DNA from: Calonectria ilicicola
Lineage: Eukaryota; Ascomycota; Sordariomycetes; Hypocreales; Nectriaceae
DNA: 64,000 nt
Assembly: GCA_020809705.1 (NCBI GenBank)
Contig: CP085834.1
Location: 2,480,001 to 2,544,000, forward strand
Reading direction: 5' to 3'
Both the position numbers and the translations under genes were made by a program. This document shows, in pieces, positions 22,090-34,277 of this stretch; within the stretch, counting starts at the first letter, position 1, and each line of letters begins with the position of its first letter. The notes beneath the pieces are model-generated. The model made no database searches, had not been told where the DNA came from, and was given only the letters and a program-made list of their open reading frames with translations.

Positions 22090-23007
22090 TTAATCCTTGC
22101 TTGCTAGCAAATAGCTCACCATCCTGTCCACTGCCGCGGTGGCTTTAGGAATGTAGGGCAGTAGCGCGTAGATGTGCACCATGCGCTCTCCTATCACAAA
22201 CTCGACGGGCACTCCCTCATTCCGTGCCTTTTGCACCATCTTCTTTGTATCTGGCGTCAACATGTCCCAGGTTCCCGCAAACACGAGCATGGGCGGGAGC
22301 CCTGAGAGGTCACCGTATGTTGGGCTTAGCATCGCATCCCGAGGATCGCGGTCCGGATACGCTAAACGCGTCATCTCCTGGATGCCGCACACCGTGAGCC
22401 ACGGATCGCTCTTCGCTGCCACATGCGAGTCAGGGTTCGACAGGCTGTAGTCTGTGCAAGGCGAGATTAGGACCAAGCGGGAGGCTACGGGCCGCTGCTC
22501 CGACCGGGATTGCTGCGTGAATGCTAGGGCCATGGTTCCCCCAGCTGAGTCCCCTGCGCACCAAAACGGCATATCCGGTTCAGCCACAGCAGCCAGTTCC
22601 TTGTAGGTTGGTTGCACAACGCCATAGATGCCATCGATCTTTGTTTCAGGTGCAAGTGGGTAGATGGGCACAACTACAGTGCAGTGCAGCCGTTGGGCGA
22701 GCGTCGCAACCAATCTCCAGTGCATTGGTGTGATCTTGAACAAAAATGCACCGCCATGCAGATACAACAGGGTTGCTCGTGGCTTGGTGTCTTTTGGGGT
22801 GATTCGAAAGATGGGATAGTTGTCCTCTGTCCTAGTCTCACTGATGGAAAACCGTTGGTACATTTTCTGCGGTGGTTTAGACTCCGGCGTCTTGCGGTCA
22901 TCCGCTATTGCTTTGTGCAAAGCCTCGGGTGATTGACAGGCACCCCCGATGGCGAATCGGATTGCCCAATAAAGGACATGTTCAAGGACGTAGTCGAGGT
23001 AAAGCAT
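22090..23007 (-). CDS. Alpha/beta hydrolase (fold-3, HSL family esterase)
   Basis: An intronless gene of 305 residues, normal for this family. HGGA oxyanion motif at residues 84-87 (LLYLHGGAFLF), nucleophile elbow GDSAGG with Ser154, catalytic Asp248 in GTWDML and His278 in MVHIYALLP: a complete catalytic set. The N-terminal cap has a hydrophobic helix (VLEHVLYWAIRFAIGGA) that may contact membranes or substrate. Expected to hydrolyse short-chain carboxyl esters or acetylated sterol-like compounds, inside the cell (no clear signal peptide). It is divergently transcribed from the rhodopsin-like gene, sharing a promoter region of about 435 bases, so the two may be co-regulated. Confidence 0.88.
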   Translation of the reverse strand: MLYLDYVLEHVLYWAIRFAIGGACQSPEALHKAIADDRKTPESKPPQKMYQRFSISETRTEDNYPIFRITPKDTKPRATLLYLHGGAFLFKITPMHWRLVATLAQRLHCTVVVPIYPLAPETKIDGIYGVVQPTYKELAAVAEPDMPFWCAGDSAGGTMALAFTQQSRSEQRPVASRLVLISPCTDYSLSNPDSHVAAKSDPWLTVCGIQEMTRLAYPDRDPRDAMLSPTYGDLSGLPPMLVFAGTWDMLTPDTKKMVQKARNEGVPVEFVIGERMVHIYALLPYIPKATAAVDRMVSYLLASKD

Positions 23008-23442
23008 TATGGATAGATTTCCCGCATTAGGGGCGGGGGGTGGGCGAGTAACGACAACGAAAGTACGGTTTTAAAAAATGCAACACTGCCGTTGGGGAAG
23101 TGTGGTTCATTTATTGGCGCTCACATATCCCCATTTAGTCCAACTGATTCCTGGCCTTGACCTAGCAGGACCAGACTGGATCATTCCTGGTACAGCCCGA
23201 AATGGGGGGTCGTAAGACGTTGCATTGCCGAACATTGATTGTACCCACAAAGCGATGTTCAACCAACAGAGCACGTTTCGAGCCAATCATAGCCCAACAG
23301 CATGACGGGCCATTTCTATGGAGAAAGATGGCCATTGCATTGTTCTAATTTTCGTTTAACATAACTGGCCTCCCACTGGAATCCGAGCAAGAGTTGTCGA
23401 CCAGCAGCTGCTGACAATTCCTTTCTGGACAGTGCATCTATC
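23008..23442. promoter_or_regulatory. Shared divergent promoter region
   Basis: The 435 bases between the start codons of the alpha/beta hydrolase (minus) and the rhodopsin-like protein (plus). A bidirectional promoter is inferred from the layout only; no specific operator was identified. Confidence 0.35.
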
Positions 23443-24620
23443 ATGGCAAATGATGATCGCGGTCCTTTGGTCGGCGCTGTTTGTTACCCACTGGTTTCCG
23501 TAGCATTTGTGGCATTTTTGCTACGATGCTATGTGCGACTCCGGATTGTCAAAAGTTTTGGCGGAGATGACTGGTGGATGGTGGTTGCGATGGTATTATA
23601 CTCCTCCCTTGCCGTCTCTGGTAGATGGTTACGATGCTAAACTTTCTTACTAGATAAGTTTCATCATGTTTGCCGCCAGTTGTCTCACCGGAGTCCACCA
23701 TGGAGCTGGTCGTCATCTCTCGGAAATTGGTGCTGCTGATTTGAAAGTAGCTTTGATGGTAAAGTCCAATTTCTGCGTCCGTAGATATGCACATTGACAA
23801 ATATTCCAGGGCTGGTGGTTTTGTTACCTGTGGTATACAGTCACAATGATTTCCTCTAAAGTCTCCATCGGTTGGTTCCTCCTCCGGGTCATTGTCAGAC
23901 AGAGTCACAAATGGATCATCTACATCACCATGACTGTGACACTCTTGTCCGGCATCGCATTCTTCTTCATCACACTTTTCCAATGCAACCCCCCTTCATA
24001 CTTTTGGGAGCGGAAAAATGGTTCATGCATGAACATGGAGGTGGTTGTAACCATTACCTACGTCTATACGGCATTCAGCATCGTGTGCGACTTGACCTGC
24101 ACGCTTCTCCCAATCGTGATAGTTTGGGGTTTGAACATGGAAACCCGGAGCAAAGTTATTCTGGTTCCCATCATGGCTCTTGCTTGCGTGTATGTAGCTA
24201 CTGCGTATTCCCCGTTTTTCCTTTCGTCGTAACTAACAAATATCAGTGCAAGTGCAGCCATCATTGTGCGGATTGGTTACATCAAAGATTCCAAAGACCC
24301 CGACTTCCTTTGTAAGTGTATTCAGTTCTTCAATTCTTTGTATTTCTCAGCTAATTGTGGCCGCAGATGCAACAATTAGTATCGTCGTGTGGTCAGCGGC
24401 TGAGCAGGGCCTTGCCGTAACAGCAGGTTGTCTCGCTACGCTTCGGCCACTACTTCGGGTACTGGGCCAAAATTTGGTCACATCAAAATCTCGATCCGGA
24501 TCGTTATCCCTGCAGAACCACCCTCTCAGAATTATTTCCAAAAAGGAATCATCCGTGCGTGTAGAGTGTGACAGCGAGGAGGAGCTAACAAGGGGACGTG
24601 ATCGAGTTGTTGCACAATAG
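23443..24620 (+). CDS. Rhodopsin-like integral membrane protein (PTH11/SAT4-type domain)
   Basis: Five exons (23443-23592, 23654-23758, 23810-24189, 24247-24311, 24367-24620) give 317 residues. The first intron is set by matching the family pattern GDDWWMVVAM|ISFIMFAASCLTGVHHGAGRH (bar marks the junction); a weaker alternative donor lies slightly downstream. Family hallmarks: RCYVRLRIVKSFGGDDWW after helix 1, GWWFCYLWYTVTMISSKVSI in helices 3-4, an ITYVYTAFSIVCDLTCTLLP helix, and LEQGLAVTAG-like WSAAEQGLAVTAGCLATLRP in helix 7, followed by a basic/Ser-rich cytoplasmic tail. Seven membrane helices are expected. Such proteins are common in fungi, often beside secondary-metabolite genes or acting as G-protein-coupled-receptor-like sensors; ligand unknown. 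Confidence 0.85.
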
Positions 24621-27153
24621 AAAAGTGATGATTTTTTTGTATTAATACAAGAACGATCAGCTTCTCTCATTCACGATCAATCGTCAATAGAATAGATAGA
24701 TTAACATTTTGTCAGTCTGATTTTTACCAACAGAATCACATATCGGTATGCGGCGGCGTCCGACACGACTTTGCAAGACCAACTGCATCAACGTAACAAC
24801 CCGAGCTGGTTTGAGATGCCCAATGCGCCGCGGCGCGTGTTACCTTTTCTGCTATCCCTGGTCACATCACGCGGATCGGAGTCAAGTTCCCCGGAAAATC
24901 GCGTCCGTGAGCCCTTGTTAGTAGTGTCATTATTTGTGGATTTCTCAATCGGGCTCGTAACCTGCAAATTTGGGGCGCAGTTGCAGCCGGCTACGCTTCC
25001 GCTTTCGGCTGAAGGTGCATCACTGCAACTGTGTGTTGGTTCTACAATGTGATAATGCATTTTGCGCCACCCAACTGGCCTCATTTTTTTGGGCTAGATT
25101 TGCGAGAGCTTACGTTGATCCGTGCTTCCCGAAGGATGCACGGCCTGGGATTCCAACTGTTCGCTCATTTGCTACGCAACGCCTGTGCAAGGCATTTCGA
25201 GGGAGGTTCCATTAAGCTATCCAGTAGGCCACAACAAGAAATGTGTGTAGAGAAGTATCAAGGGTTTTAGTGACAAATGGAACGCGCACTGACTCATAAA
25301 CCAAGCCCATTAGCCTGGACTGTATCATGCAGGTACCCGATGAGATGTGAACCCGGTCTCGCCAATACTGACATTGAGCCCTTGCGCATCATTTTCCGAG
25401 TGCACAATTGCTAATACTCAGCTTGACCCCTTGGCAATGGACACGCGTCGTATCTGACACGCGTCTGAGCGTAGAGAGAAGATGGAACTTTTTCGTGTGG
25501 GCCTAAAACGAGCTTGCAACCAACAACCCAATCCTTTACAATGAATCTAGTCATGCAGTGATAAGAATTTCCAATCAATAGCCACACCCAGGTGTTACAA
25601 CGTCAAGATTTAAGCACCCCTGAGAGGCTCGGTCTCGGTAGAGCTAAAGACCTTTTCACCGAGTGTGGAGCTACCTCATTGTGCGCGCCGGATTTTGGTC
25701 CTTTCTACCTTCGGGCTTGGTGCCTATTCGAGTGTCGGAGGTCGACCCGATCACGAGTCAGTGATGGACAAATTGGACAGTGGGTCCTAGAAAACAAAGA
25801 AAGCCCGTGACAGGAAAGGACCAAGGCTGTTCGTGTTGGTGGACAAACTGGTGAAATCACCCCCGGCAAAAAGGGAGCAGACAGATCAGCGTCCTGGTGG
25901 GCCGCCTCCTCCGGATCACCCTTTTAGCGAGTGCCAACGAAAGCTTACACTATGCAAATCACAGACGTTGCACTAGAGGTCACACAAGGCGGAGCAGCTA
26001 GGAAGACCAGTGGAGTGGACTTGGGTTACTCCCAGTGTGTGCACCGTCAACATTCAAACAAGATATCAGTTTACCGGACGACGGTCCAATTCTTCGATTG
26101 GCTACACGCCGGGCTTTTTCTTGGTTCATTTCCTTTGCATTTCATCTCTGGGCTATGCCGTTCAAGAAGAAGTTTAGTGTCGCACCCCGAATGGAAACGT
26201 CTGAAATGGCAGCTGGGAAAAGGTTTTGCTCGTTCTACATTTCCTTCATGAAGCCATTCATTTTGCCGAAAGTTGATTGAACAATTGACATTATAAACAA
26301 AACAAAGAGCATCAGAAGCTGCATTTTGGTTTCTGTTTTGCATGTCGTTTTCCTGCTTCCTGGGCAAGAAACGTGGGTGTCATTTGGTCCTGTATCATGG
26401 ATCCGCGAGGCGGTTGGTCGCAAAGGTCAGGACGATCAACCACCAAATCAGTCGAAGGAAGGATCATGCCAAGCCAGATCACCCAACTCGGATCAACGTG
26501 CCGATAAGGTTACACTTCCTGCTTGGGTCCCATCTACTCGGGACGATGCTTTGAGATCTGACAAGCTGAACTGCTAGGTAAACTTTAAGTGAAGTAGCGT
26601 CGGTTCAGCCCTAACAGTGTTTTACACCAAGCTGGCGTGTTTCTAATCACCGAGTCTCTAATATTGATGACACAAATGTCAAACAGGCTATATTGTAGTA
26701 TTAGTTGGCCTATAAGACGTATAGTTATATGCATTTCGGTATGATCACATGTAAAATCTTGCGCAACAATAGACTGGGCTCCATCATCACCATATCGCAC
26801 ATCTAGAAACACAAGCCCCTTCAATCGTAAAACGTGTGGAAAGACAAAAGCTAAGACTAACATGTTCTCTAACGGCCTTCTGGGCAGAGTTTGTCGATAC
26901 ACCTGACTATTTCTACCCAGTAGTGCCGTAGTGCCGTAGCGCCGCAATAAATTCCAGATTCTCAAGTTCGACTAACATTCGACTAGCCATTTTCATTATT
27001 CAGCTCACTCGGTAGCTCCAACAAGCCATGATTTTAGCTCCGCTTTCAAATCATTTTCTGGGATAAGTAGTACACAATGGCCGCCCGGGTTGGAACAATA
27101 ATCACCTCTAAAATAACAACCCCACCTATTTTCCTTTCCCAAAGCTCGCAATA
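24621..27153. other. Gene-free stretch
   Basis: About 2.5 kb with many short frames on both strands but no domain, signal peptide or splice-consistent gene. No transposon ends recognised. Confidence 0.45.
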
Positions 27154-27657
27154 ATGCAAACAACTGAGAACGTCTTTGCAAATGCCATGCCTCCGCCCCC
27201 TACCTACCAGGGCCCCAATTATCTGTATACAGCAGATCCTGTACCGAACGAAAAGGCGGATTACAATAGCTCCAGTGACCAGAGAAATGCCTCTACCGTC
27301 AACAATGGAATCATTGGCTCAGGAAATAGGTTTCCCAGCAACAATAGAGCTGGATGCATTGGCCCAATTTACAGTCTACGGCAAGGGCTTGATAACTGGA
27401 GTCGCAAAAAGAAAATCATAGTGCTTGGGGGTACCCTTCTGATACTGATTTTAATCACCGGATTGGCTGCAGGTCTAGGTTCAAAACACCATGGCTCAAA
27501 GAAGCATAAACATTCCGGTGGGAATGGTTATAGCTATGATTACTATCCCGGTTCAGTCGAATGGTGCGAGGACCACCCAGACAATTGCAGCGATTGCTAT
27601 ATCGCAAACGAGACTTTTTGTCAGGAATGCGAGGCCTCAGGCACATGCGTCGAGTGA
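27154..27657 (+). CDS. Single-pass membrane protein with Cys-rich tail
   Basis: A 167-residue intronless frame. Residues 1-85 are hydrophilic, Pro/Asn/Ser-rich and low in complexity; RKKK precedes one membrane helix (IIVLGGTLLILILITGLAAG, about 89-108); a His/Lys-rich stretch and a short acidic tail with six Cys follow (WC, NC, DC, FC, EC, TC spaced over about 30 residues) and two N-glycosylation sequons (NCS, NET). The basic residues on the N-terminal side of the helix suggest that side is cytosolic and the Cys-rich tail is outside or in the secretory lumen. I do not recognise the family. The tail could bind metal or form disulfides. Confidence 0.55.
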   Translation: MQTTENVFANAMPPPPTYQGPNYLYTADPVPNEKADYNSSSDQRNASTVNNGIIGSGNRFPSNNRAGCIGPIYSLRQGLDNWSRKKKIIVLGGTLLILILITGLAAGLGSKHHGSKKHKHSGGNGYSYDYYPGSVEWCEDHPDNCSDCYIANETFCQECEASGTCVE

Positions 27658-27834
27658 TCAGAAGAAAATCCGACTATCATCAACAGCGGGAAATAGCGAC
27701 AGTTACATGATAGTGTAATGTCAATTCTACACACAGCTTCACCACAGCCATTTCTTTGGCCAATGGTGGACCGTTACTTAAGTTCAACTTTTGTTCCAAA
27801 ATCGAGGTTAAAAAATAGCTCAGTCAACCCACAG

Positions 27835-29644
27835 CTATTGCTGCGTCTGGGTTTTCATTAGTTTAGCAATTGGACTGTCTTGGCGTATAGAGGCAAAATC
27901 GAGGGGCGTTTTGCCTCTATCATTTCGGACGTCTACTTTTGCACCTTGCTCTAAAAGCTTTTGCACGACCATTTCATGGCTAGACAGAGCAGCCCAATGC
28001 AACGGTGTCTGACCAACTGTATCTCTCGTGTTCGGATTAGCGCCCTCCTCCAAGAGCAGAGATACCAGATCTTCTTGTCCTGCTCTGGCAGCAATTTGAA
28101 GCGGTGTCCTGCTAGTTGAATCTTCTGCATCCACTTCGGCGCCATTTCTGAGCAACAATCGGGCTATGCCAATGTCTCCTGCTATTATCGCCAGGTGCAG
28201 AGGTGGCTTAACGAGAAAGACATTGTGGCTCTCTGGTTTCGCCCCGTACTTTAGTAGGCCCTCGACAACATCCATTTTACCCTTCTGAACAGCAATTTGG
28301 AGTGCAGTATATCCTCTCGTATCTTGCAACTCGGGATCGGTACCATTACCCAATAAGGACGTTACTGTCAGCACATCGCCCTTCTGAGCAGCTTCATGCA
28401 AAGCCGTACGGGGTCCTGTTCCCTTGAAATACTGCGCGAAGGGATTCGCTTGGCCATCAGGCAGCTGTGCAGCGAGGGCTGGAACCATGCTCAGTGATTA
28501 GGCTCCCACAAAATGAATATTAGATTGGATGTAAGAGTCGCTTACCGTTGAGATCAAATGTCTGCGGCGTTGTATCGCTCTTAATATACCGTTCCAAAAT
28601 TGCTTTTGAAGTCACTGCTGCTGTGGCTGCAGCGAAATTCTGCCATACCTTGTTTTTATGACTGTCCGCATAATCACACACACCTTTGACCACAATGCAA
28701 GGCACCTCCTCCCATATTCCTGCACCTTCCATTTCAAATGCAATAACCTTTTCCTTTCTGGCAATTTTATCTCGATCCTCGCCAGACTTCATGACCGTGT
28801 CCCCAGATGCAATGCATCCGATGTGAATGGTGGGTACTTGAGCCTCATCGCTACCGGATTGTTCAAGTTCTCGCCTCATCTGAATTCGAGATCTTGTGAC
28901 CAGGTATCTCTCGTCACACCCAATCTGCTGGCAAGATGATTCAATTGCCTCGGAACAGACAGGATCAAACCTCCCGTGACAGTCAGAGCAGATGCAAGAG
29001 CAATCAGTCCGGTGTTTGTGTCTGTAGCTAGGTTCGAACAACCGATCTTCGTCAGTCCCAGGATACTTGTACTTTTTTCCCTTCTTACGGTATGTGTTTT
29101 GCTGGATTTCTTTCAAAAATATGGCACATCTTTGGCTCAAACGTTCACGGCCAAGATCAGTTTCCAGCGTCGCCAACAAATTTCGCACGTCTTTGCTAGG
29201 CTTGCTAAGGTTATCCCAAGTCGTGTCTTTTCGAACAAACTGGTCTGGATACTGTCTTCCAAGGTCATACTGAATGATACTCTTGCTGACTATGACATCT
29301 CCCAGCAGTATTTCTGTCTCGTCATCATCCTCAACTTGAGGCACGCCGCCACAGACCCCGACGAGAAGAGCAAGACTTATATTGCTATAGCTTGACCGTA
29401 AGCTTGCGGCTGCTCCAGATGCATTTGCCTTGCCCATGTTTGGTAAGCAAACCAACACAACGTTATACTTGCCGACTCTTCCCGTCGTGTAGCTATTTAC
29501 ATCTCCGAGGACTCTACCGTACATGTCACCATTCTCATCCCAGAACTCATCAAATGCGTATGCTACTGCATCATATTCTGTTCTTAGAGCGCAAATAATT
29601 GCGATTTCAAACTGATCGCGTCGGGTTGGCCTTGTGGTTGTCAT
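27835..29644 (-). CDS. Nucleoside phosphorylase-like domain fused to ankyrin repeats
   Basis: Two exons (29644-28546, 28478-27835) encode 580 residues; the intron (28479-28545) is needed to join the parts, and an internal ATG in the second exon is not the start. Residues 1-360 are a PNP_UDP_1 domain: FEIAIICALRTEYDAV, LPNMGKANASGAAASLRSSY, LLVGVCGGVP, GDVIVS, then HIGCIASGDTVMKS, KVIAFEMEGAGIWEEVPCIV and VKGVCDYADSHKNKVWQNFA. A Cys-rich insert with CSCICSDCHGRFDPVC sits near residue 220. Residues about 385-575 hold roughly six ankyrin repeats. In fungal STAND proteins this PNP domain is a common N-terminal effector before a NACHT or NB-ARC module; here the NTPase is absent and the effector joins the repeats directly. 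Probable intracellular nucleoside/NAD-type hydrolase or phosphorylase controlled by ligand binding to the repeats (inferred). Confidence 0.85.
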
Positions 29645-31017
29645 CTCGAGAGTGCATTGCCTTGAGACACGTCGCGATCAAGTCTGTTCGGGGAAGTTAA
29701 AGACAGCCTATCGCGCACGGAAGATTGTGAGGGAATATTGATCGTGAGATTAGTCATGCCATCGCAGCCAATAGCTGGCGTTTTTAAAGATTTTCTGAAA
29801 ATAGGCCTCGATGGGTAGATTTATGTGTGCACCTGGCAAACACGCGTCTCAGCAGAGAAAAACTCTTTAATATAGCCTAAAGTTTGAATGATGCACGATG
29901 CTCAATAATTGAAACTGGATCGGAAGAGTTGCTTCCGGGGCGCTTGTGCACATCTCACGTGCAGTTGGGAGTTGTCGCGTTCAATCTTAACACGTCAATA
30001 TGTGAACAATTCAGGACCATGGCTTCATTCTATTTCAGGGATAGGATACGATGATCACATCGCACGCCTACAAACTAAAAGGATAGCCTCTACATATTAA
30101 ATTAATGCCTTTTTTCTGCATTTTACAAAATGTATGGCGACTCTCAACCGGGGAATTGGTTGTTTTGATTTTCGATGATGAGCGCGTGAGTTACCCTACA
30201 GTACTTATCCGTTGGGCCTCGACGCTGGCGACAGATAGAGGCCACCACTCGCTGAGCGATAACCTCAATCTGAGCTTTCTTATTGGTCAGAATAGCCCCA
30301 CAAACCAACGCCGCCGCTATTGTCCTCATGACCCCTCGATATATCATCCCCTAATAGTGACAAATAGTCCCAAAATTAAAAAACTGGGCTTCTTTCCACT
30401 ATTTGTTGTACAGCTTTATGCAACTAGAACGTGGTTCGAAATGATGTCACTTGTCGAATTGAGTGCACAAGTCAGTCTGCGACTCAATCATGACGCACCT
30501 CGTCTGGCAATCATGTCTGTTCTGGCTTAGCGTCCCGCCAACTCAGCAAGCCACAATCTTCACCTTTTTGATGCCTGGCGGCTGCAATCAGGCCGCGTTG
30601 ACCGCCTGCATCATCAAAATCTTCCCAGCCTCCTCATCGCCGACAACCTCGAGTCTGGGAATACAGTAGACCGACCGCCTTCCTGACTCCTCGGCGGCTG
30701 AGGAGTTTGCCACTCCTAATGTTTCGCTCTGTTTCAGCTGGTCACAGCAATTTCGCCGTCTCCCGTGAGCCCAAGGTAACAGCGAAAAGCCCCACAGCTG
30801 TCACCCTTGCAAGAACAACTTCCTTGTTGACAATGTGATATAGCAGCACGACCATAATAAACGCCTCTCCATATCATCAAGTCGCTTCAGTAGTGGCGGC
30901 ACTTCCCAAAAAGGCAGTATCCACACATACGTTCCTCCAGCTCCAGGACAAGAGGAGAATGAGAATTGTTAGAAATCCAATCATCCCTGTTCAAATCGCC
31001 CGTTGACACTTGCAAAC
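29645..31017. other. Intergenic region between divergent PNP-ankyrin and NACHT-ankyrin genes
   Basis: About 1.4 kb containing both promoters. Small frames only. No gene supported. Confidence 0.4.
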
Positions 31018-34000
31018 ATGCAAAATACAGATGAAAAACAGCAGCAGGCTTTGGAATGGCTCTCCACCTGCTCTCCGTCCAGTGATTATGATAAGGCACG
31101 CCGACTTTGCCAAGAAGGAACGGGTGATTGGTTCCTAAACACTTCCCGATTTAATTCATGGATGCGCAGTGATGGCGCTTTTCTATGGCTGCATGGGATA
31201 GCTGGTTGTGGGAAAACTCTTCTAAGGTACTGCTTACTCCGTCCGGATTCACCATTGCCAATGAGACTAATGTTTTTAGCTCAACTATCATCGACGCCAT
31301 CAAGGCACATTGCATAGTCTCACCACACGAAGCTTCGTTGAGCTTCTTCTTCTTCAATTTCAACGACACAAGTGGGCAACAAATTGGAAATTTGCTAAGA
31401 ACTCTGATCAAGGACCTTTGTCACTCCAATGGCGTCTTTCCCGCGGAAGTGCTTGCATTATGCGACCAGTACAAAACAATTCCTCCTCCTACCTCGGTGT
31501 TGCTAAAAACCTTTCTCGCTACCTGCGACCATTCAAAAGACAATTATATTGTCATTGATGGGCTTGACGAATGCGGCGCTCGGCTTAATAAAGCTGATCA
31601 GTACAAGATCAGAGAGGAATTGTTGGACATCATTCGCCAGATTAGCAATATTGAGAGCAGCTTGCGGGTTTTGGTTACCAGTCGAGACTGTGCTTCGATG
31701 GACCAGATTGACGTATGCCTCCGTAAAATTGTCGAAGAGCACAGTTCAAGAGCATCTGATTTGGTTCTCGATGGCTCAAAAATGGACGAGGATATTGAGA
31801 GGTTTGTGGATGAGAGACTTTGTACTGGGTTCAGCATCTGGCAAGGCCTAGAAGCCTCATTCCTCGGAGAAGTCAAAAATTCCCTCATGTCGAAAGGGAA
31901 GGGAATGTATTTCATCCCCCTCATCGGTTATTCTTGAAAAGCGCTAACAAAACCACTCAGATTCCTGCTTGTTGCTTGTCAACTTGACTACTTGGAGTGG
32001 TGCATCTCGCAGGATTTGACAGTTTCGGACCTGCGATTGGTCTTGAAGAATCTGCCTTCTAAACTGGACGATATTTACAGCGGGATAGTTGAGCGAATGC
32101 CCCGAAAAGAGAGAGACCTTGCCATTTTGAAATACTTGGCGTGTTCTCTAAGACCTCTTCGCCTAAGAGAACTTGGGGAGCTCACTCTTCTCAGCAATGA
32201 TTGTACAAAATTCAATTCGGATAACATGCCAGCAATCGGTCCGGCGAGGTACATGGCGAGGACATTTTCGAGCCTAGCCACGATAAGCGGGGAAATCGAC
32301 AGAGACGACGTCGAGTTACAACTCTCCCACCATACAGTAATGGACTTTGTCTGGAATCCCGCATCCAAGAACCACTTTGACATTACCGAGGCTAACTTTT
32401 CCCTCGCGAATTTGTGTTTTTCCTACTTGCAATTTTGCGTCCAATCCGCTCCTAGCAATCGCTCCACTACTACCGACTTCTTTGCACAACGTCAGCTTTT
32501 CGAGTATTCAGCCAACAGTTGGTACACTCACGCTTCAAAGGCATATCGAGAAGCCAAACCTGTTCAAAAGACACGGGGACGCTCTACCTCCTCCTCCTCA
32601 ATCTGGTCGGTGTTGCCTCTTTCTAGTCCAACTAAACCGAAACCCCAGAGCATTAAAGCACGAAGCGTCCCACCAAGTCCCACCCGGATCCAGAAACCTG
32701 ATTCGCCTCAAAGTTGTACCGATGATTTTCTGGCTTGGATTGAATCCGCAAGAGCCTCGCTGCAGCTCAGAGATAGTGGAATGTCGATCGAATCATACCA
32801 GAAAGAATTAGCCAAGGTCGCATGCAGTGGCTATGAACATATTCTAACGTGGATCTTGAAGCACCACCCTTTGTCAGATGTGAACTCTTCTCATTACTCT
32901 GTCCTACAAGCCGCGCTATCTGGACAGGTTGACAATGTACTTCAAATACTATTGGGGAGCTCGCGTTCTTCAAGCCAGGCAAGCAGCTGGTATGGAGGGA
33001 TTGCTGCTCAGGCAAGCACCCAGGCCATCGTGACGGCGTTGGTAAATAATAACATCAGCATTAACGCGCGAAACGTCATCGGGGAAACATCCCTGCACTG
33101 GGCAGCTAGAACTGGGCGGAAGACAGCTGTGAAAATAATTCTCAATCACATGCGGGTGGAAATAAGTGCAAGAAACAACTCTGATGAGACACCACTGGTC
33201 TTGGCGGCTAAGAATGGTCATGATAAGATTGTCTGGTTGTTGCTCGCTGCGGGCGCGGAACCTTCAAAGTCCCCCGAGAGCTGGGCTTTAGGTGAGGCTT
33301 CACGGAACGGCCATTACGCCTGTGCTAAGCTTTTGCTTGGGGCGGGCATCGATGTTGACCATCCTGGAAATCACGGTAACACCCCGCTACAAAGCGCCTG
33401 TCTAAATGGACACGAGCAACTAGCAGCCTTCTTGATTGAGCAAGGCGCCGATGTCAATGCCCAGGCAGGGTCGAACGGAACCGCTTTGCAAGCAGCAGGC
33501 CGCGCAGCCAACAGGGATATTATCCGGTTATTGATCAAAAATGGTGCCAGCGTGAACGCACAGAAACAGCATGCCACCAGCCCATTGTCGGAAGCTGCAA
33601 AGTCGGGTGACTTTTTCCTGGCTGAGATGCTCATCCAGAATGGCGCAGACGTCAACTATCAAGGCGGAGAATACAACACTGCCTTGCAGGCCGCCTGCAT
33701 TAAAGGAAACAGAGACATCGTTAAGCTGTTACTAAGAAACGGCGCTGAACTCAATACTGAAGGCGGCTATTATGGCACAGCCTTGCAAGCGGCTTGCTAT
33801 TATGGACATGAAGAAGCGATTTGGCTGTTGCTTGATGGTGGTGCCAAGGTCAATGCTCAGTGTGGGAAGTACGACACTGCACTTCAAGCTGCATGCTTTC
33901 GCGGACATAAAGGAGTCATACAACTACTTCTTAATTGTGGCGCCCATGTCAATGCTCAAGGCGGGATATACGGCACCCCCTTGCAAGCTGCCTGCTATTG

Positions 34001-34277
34001 CGGAAATCAAGACATCGTTGAGATCCTCCTCAAGAGCGGTGCCATGGTCAATGTCCAGGGGGGTCAGTTCAATACTCCGCTCCAGGCTGCCCGCATATCT
34101 GATAACCAGGGCATAGTTAATCTGCTTCTAGATAGCGGAGCAATGCTGAATCGCGTTGAGAAGAGTCGCCTGGATCGTGGAAAACAGCACCGCTTGAAAG
34201 CTAGGTCCAGTCTGCCCAGGTTGGCAGCGAATGGTGCTGCGAGGGAGAGGAAATTGAGTCTGGCTTCTAACCGCTAG
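31018..34277 (+). CDS. NACHT-type STAND NTPase with ankyrin repeats
   Basis: Three exons (31018-31226, 31280-31906, 31961-34277) encode 1050 residues. Walker A is GIAGCGKT (60-67), Walker B is NYIVIDGLDEC, followed by VLVTSRDC (sensor 1), the FLLVACQLDYLE helix restored by intron 2, and the winged-helix-like LKYLACSLRPLRLRELGELT. A Ser-rich linker (about 470-560) leads to about a dozen ankyrin repeats from about residue 590 to 1010. The last five are close copies built on xYxTALQAACxxGxxxIVxLLLxxGAxVN. The start codon lies only about 40 residues before the NACHT edge, so there is no N-terminal effector domain. Members act in fungal self/non-self and programmed cell death or microbe sensing. 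It is divergent from the PNP-ankyrin gene, which has an effector but no NTPase. Confidence 0.9.
33660..34142 (+). repeat. Tandem near-identical ankyrin repeat block
   Basis: Five consecutive 33-residue units (99 bases each) with the shared core TALQAAC/TPLQAAC, LLL and GAxxN. They are much more alike than the upstream repeats, indicating recent duplication or gene conversion. Confidence 0.75.

Noticed and set aside
28520..29644. Treating the nucleoside phosphorylase frame and the ankyrin frame as two genes
   Set aside because: A good intron (28479-28545) joins them in frame, and no promoter is seen before the second frame; the ATG in the second exon lies inside the intron end.
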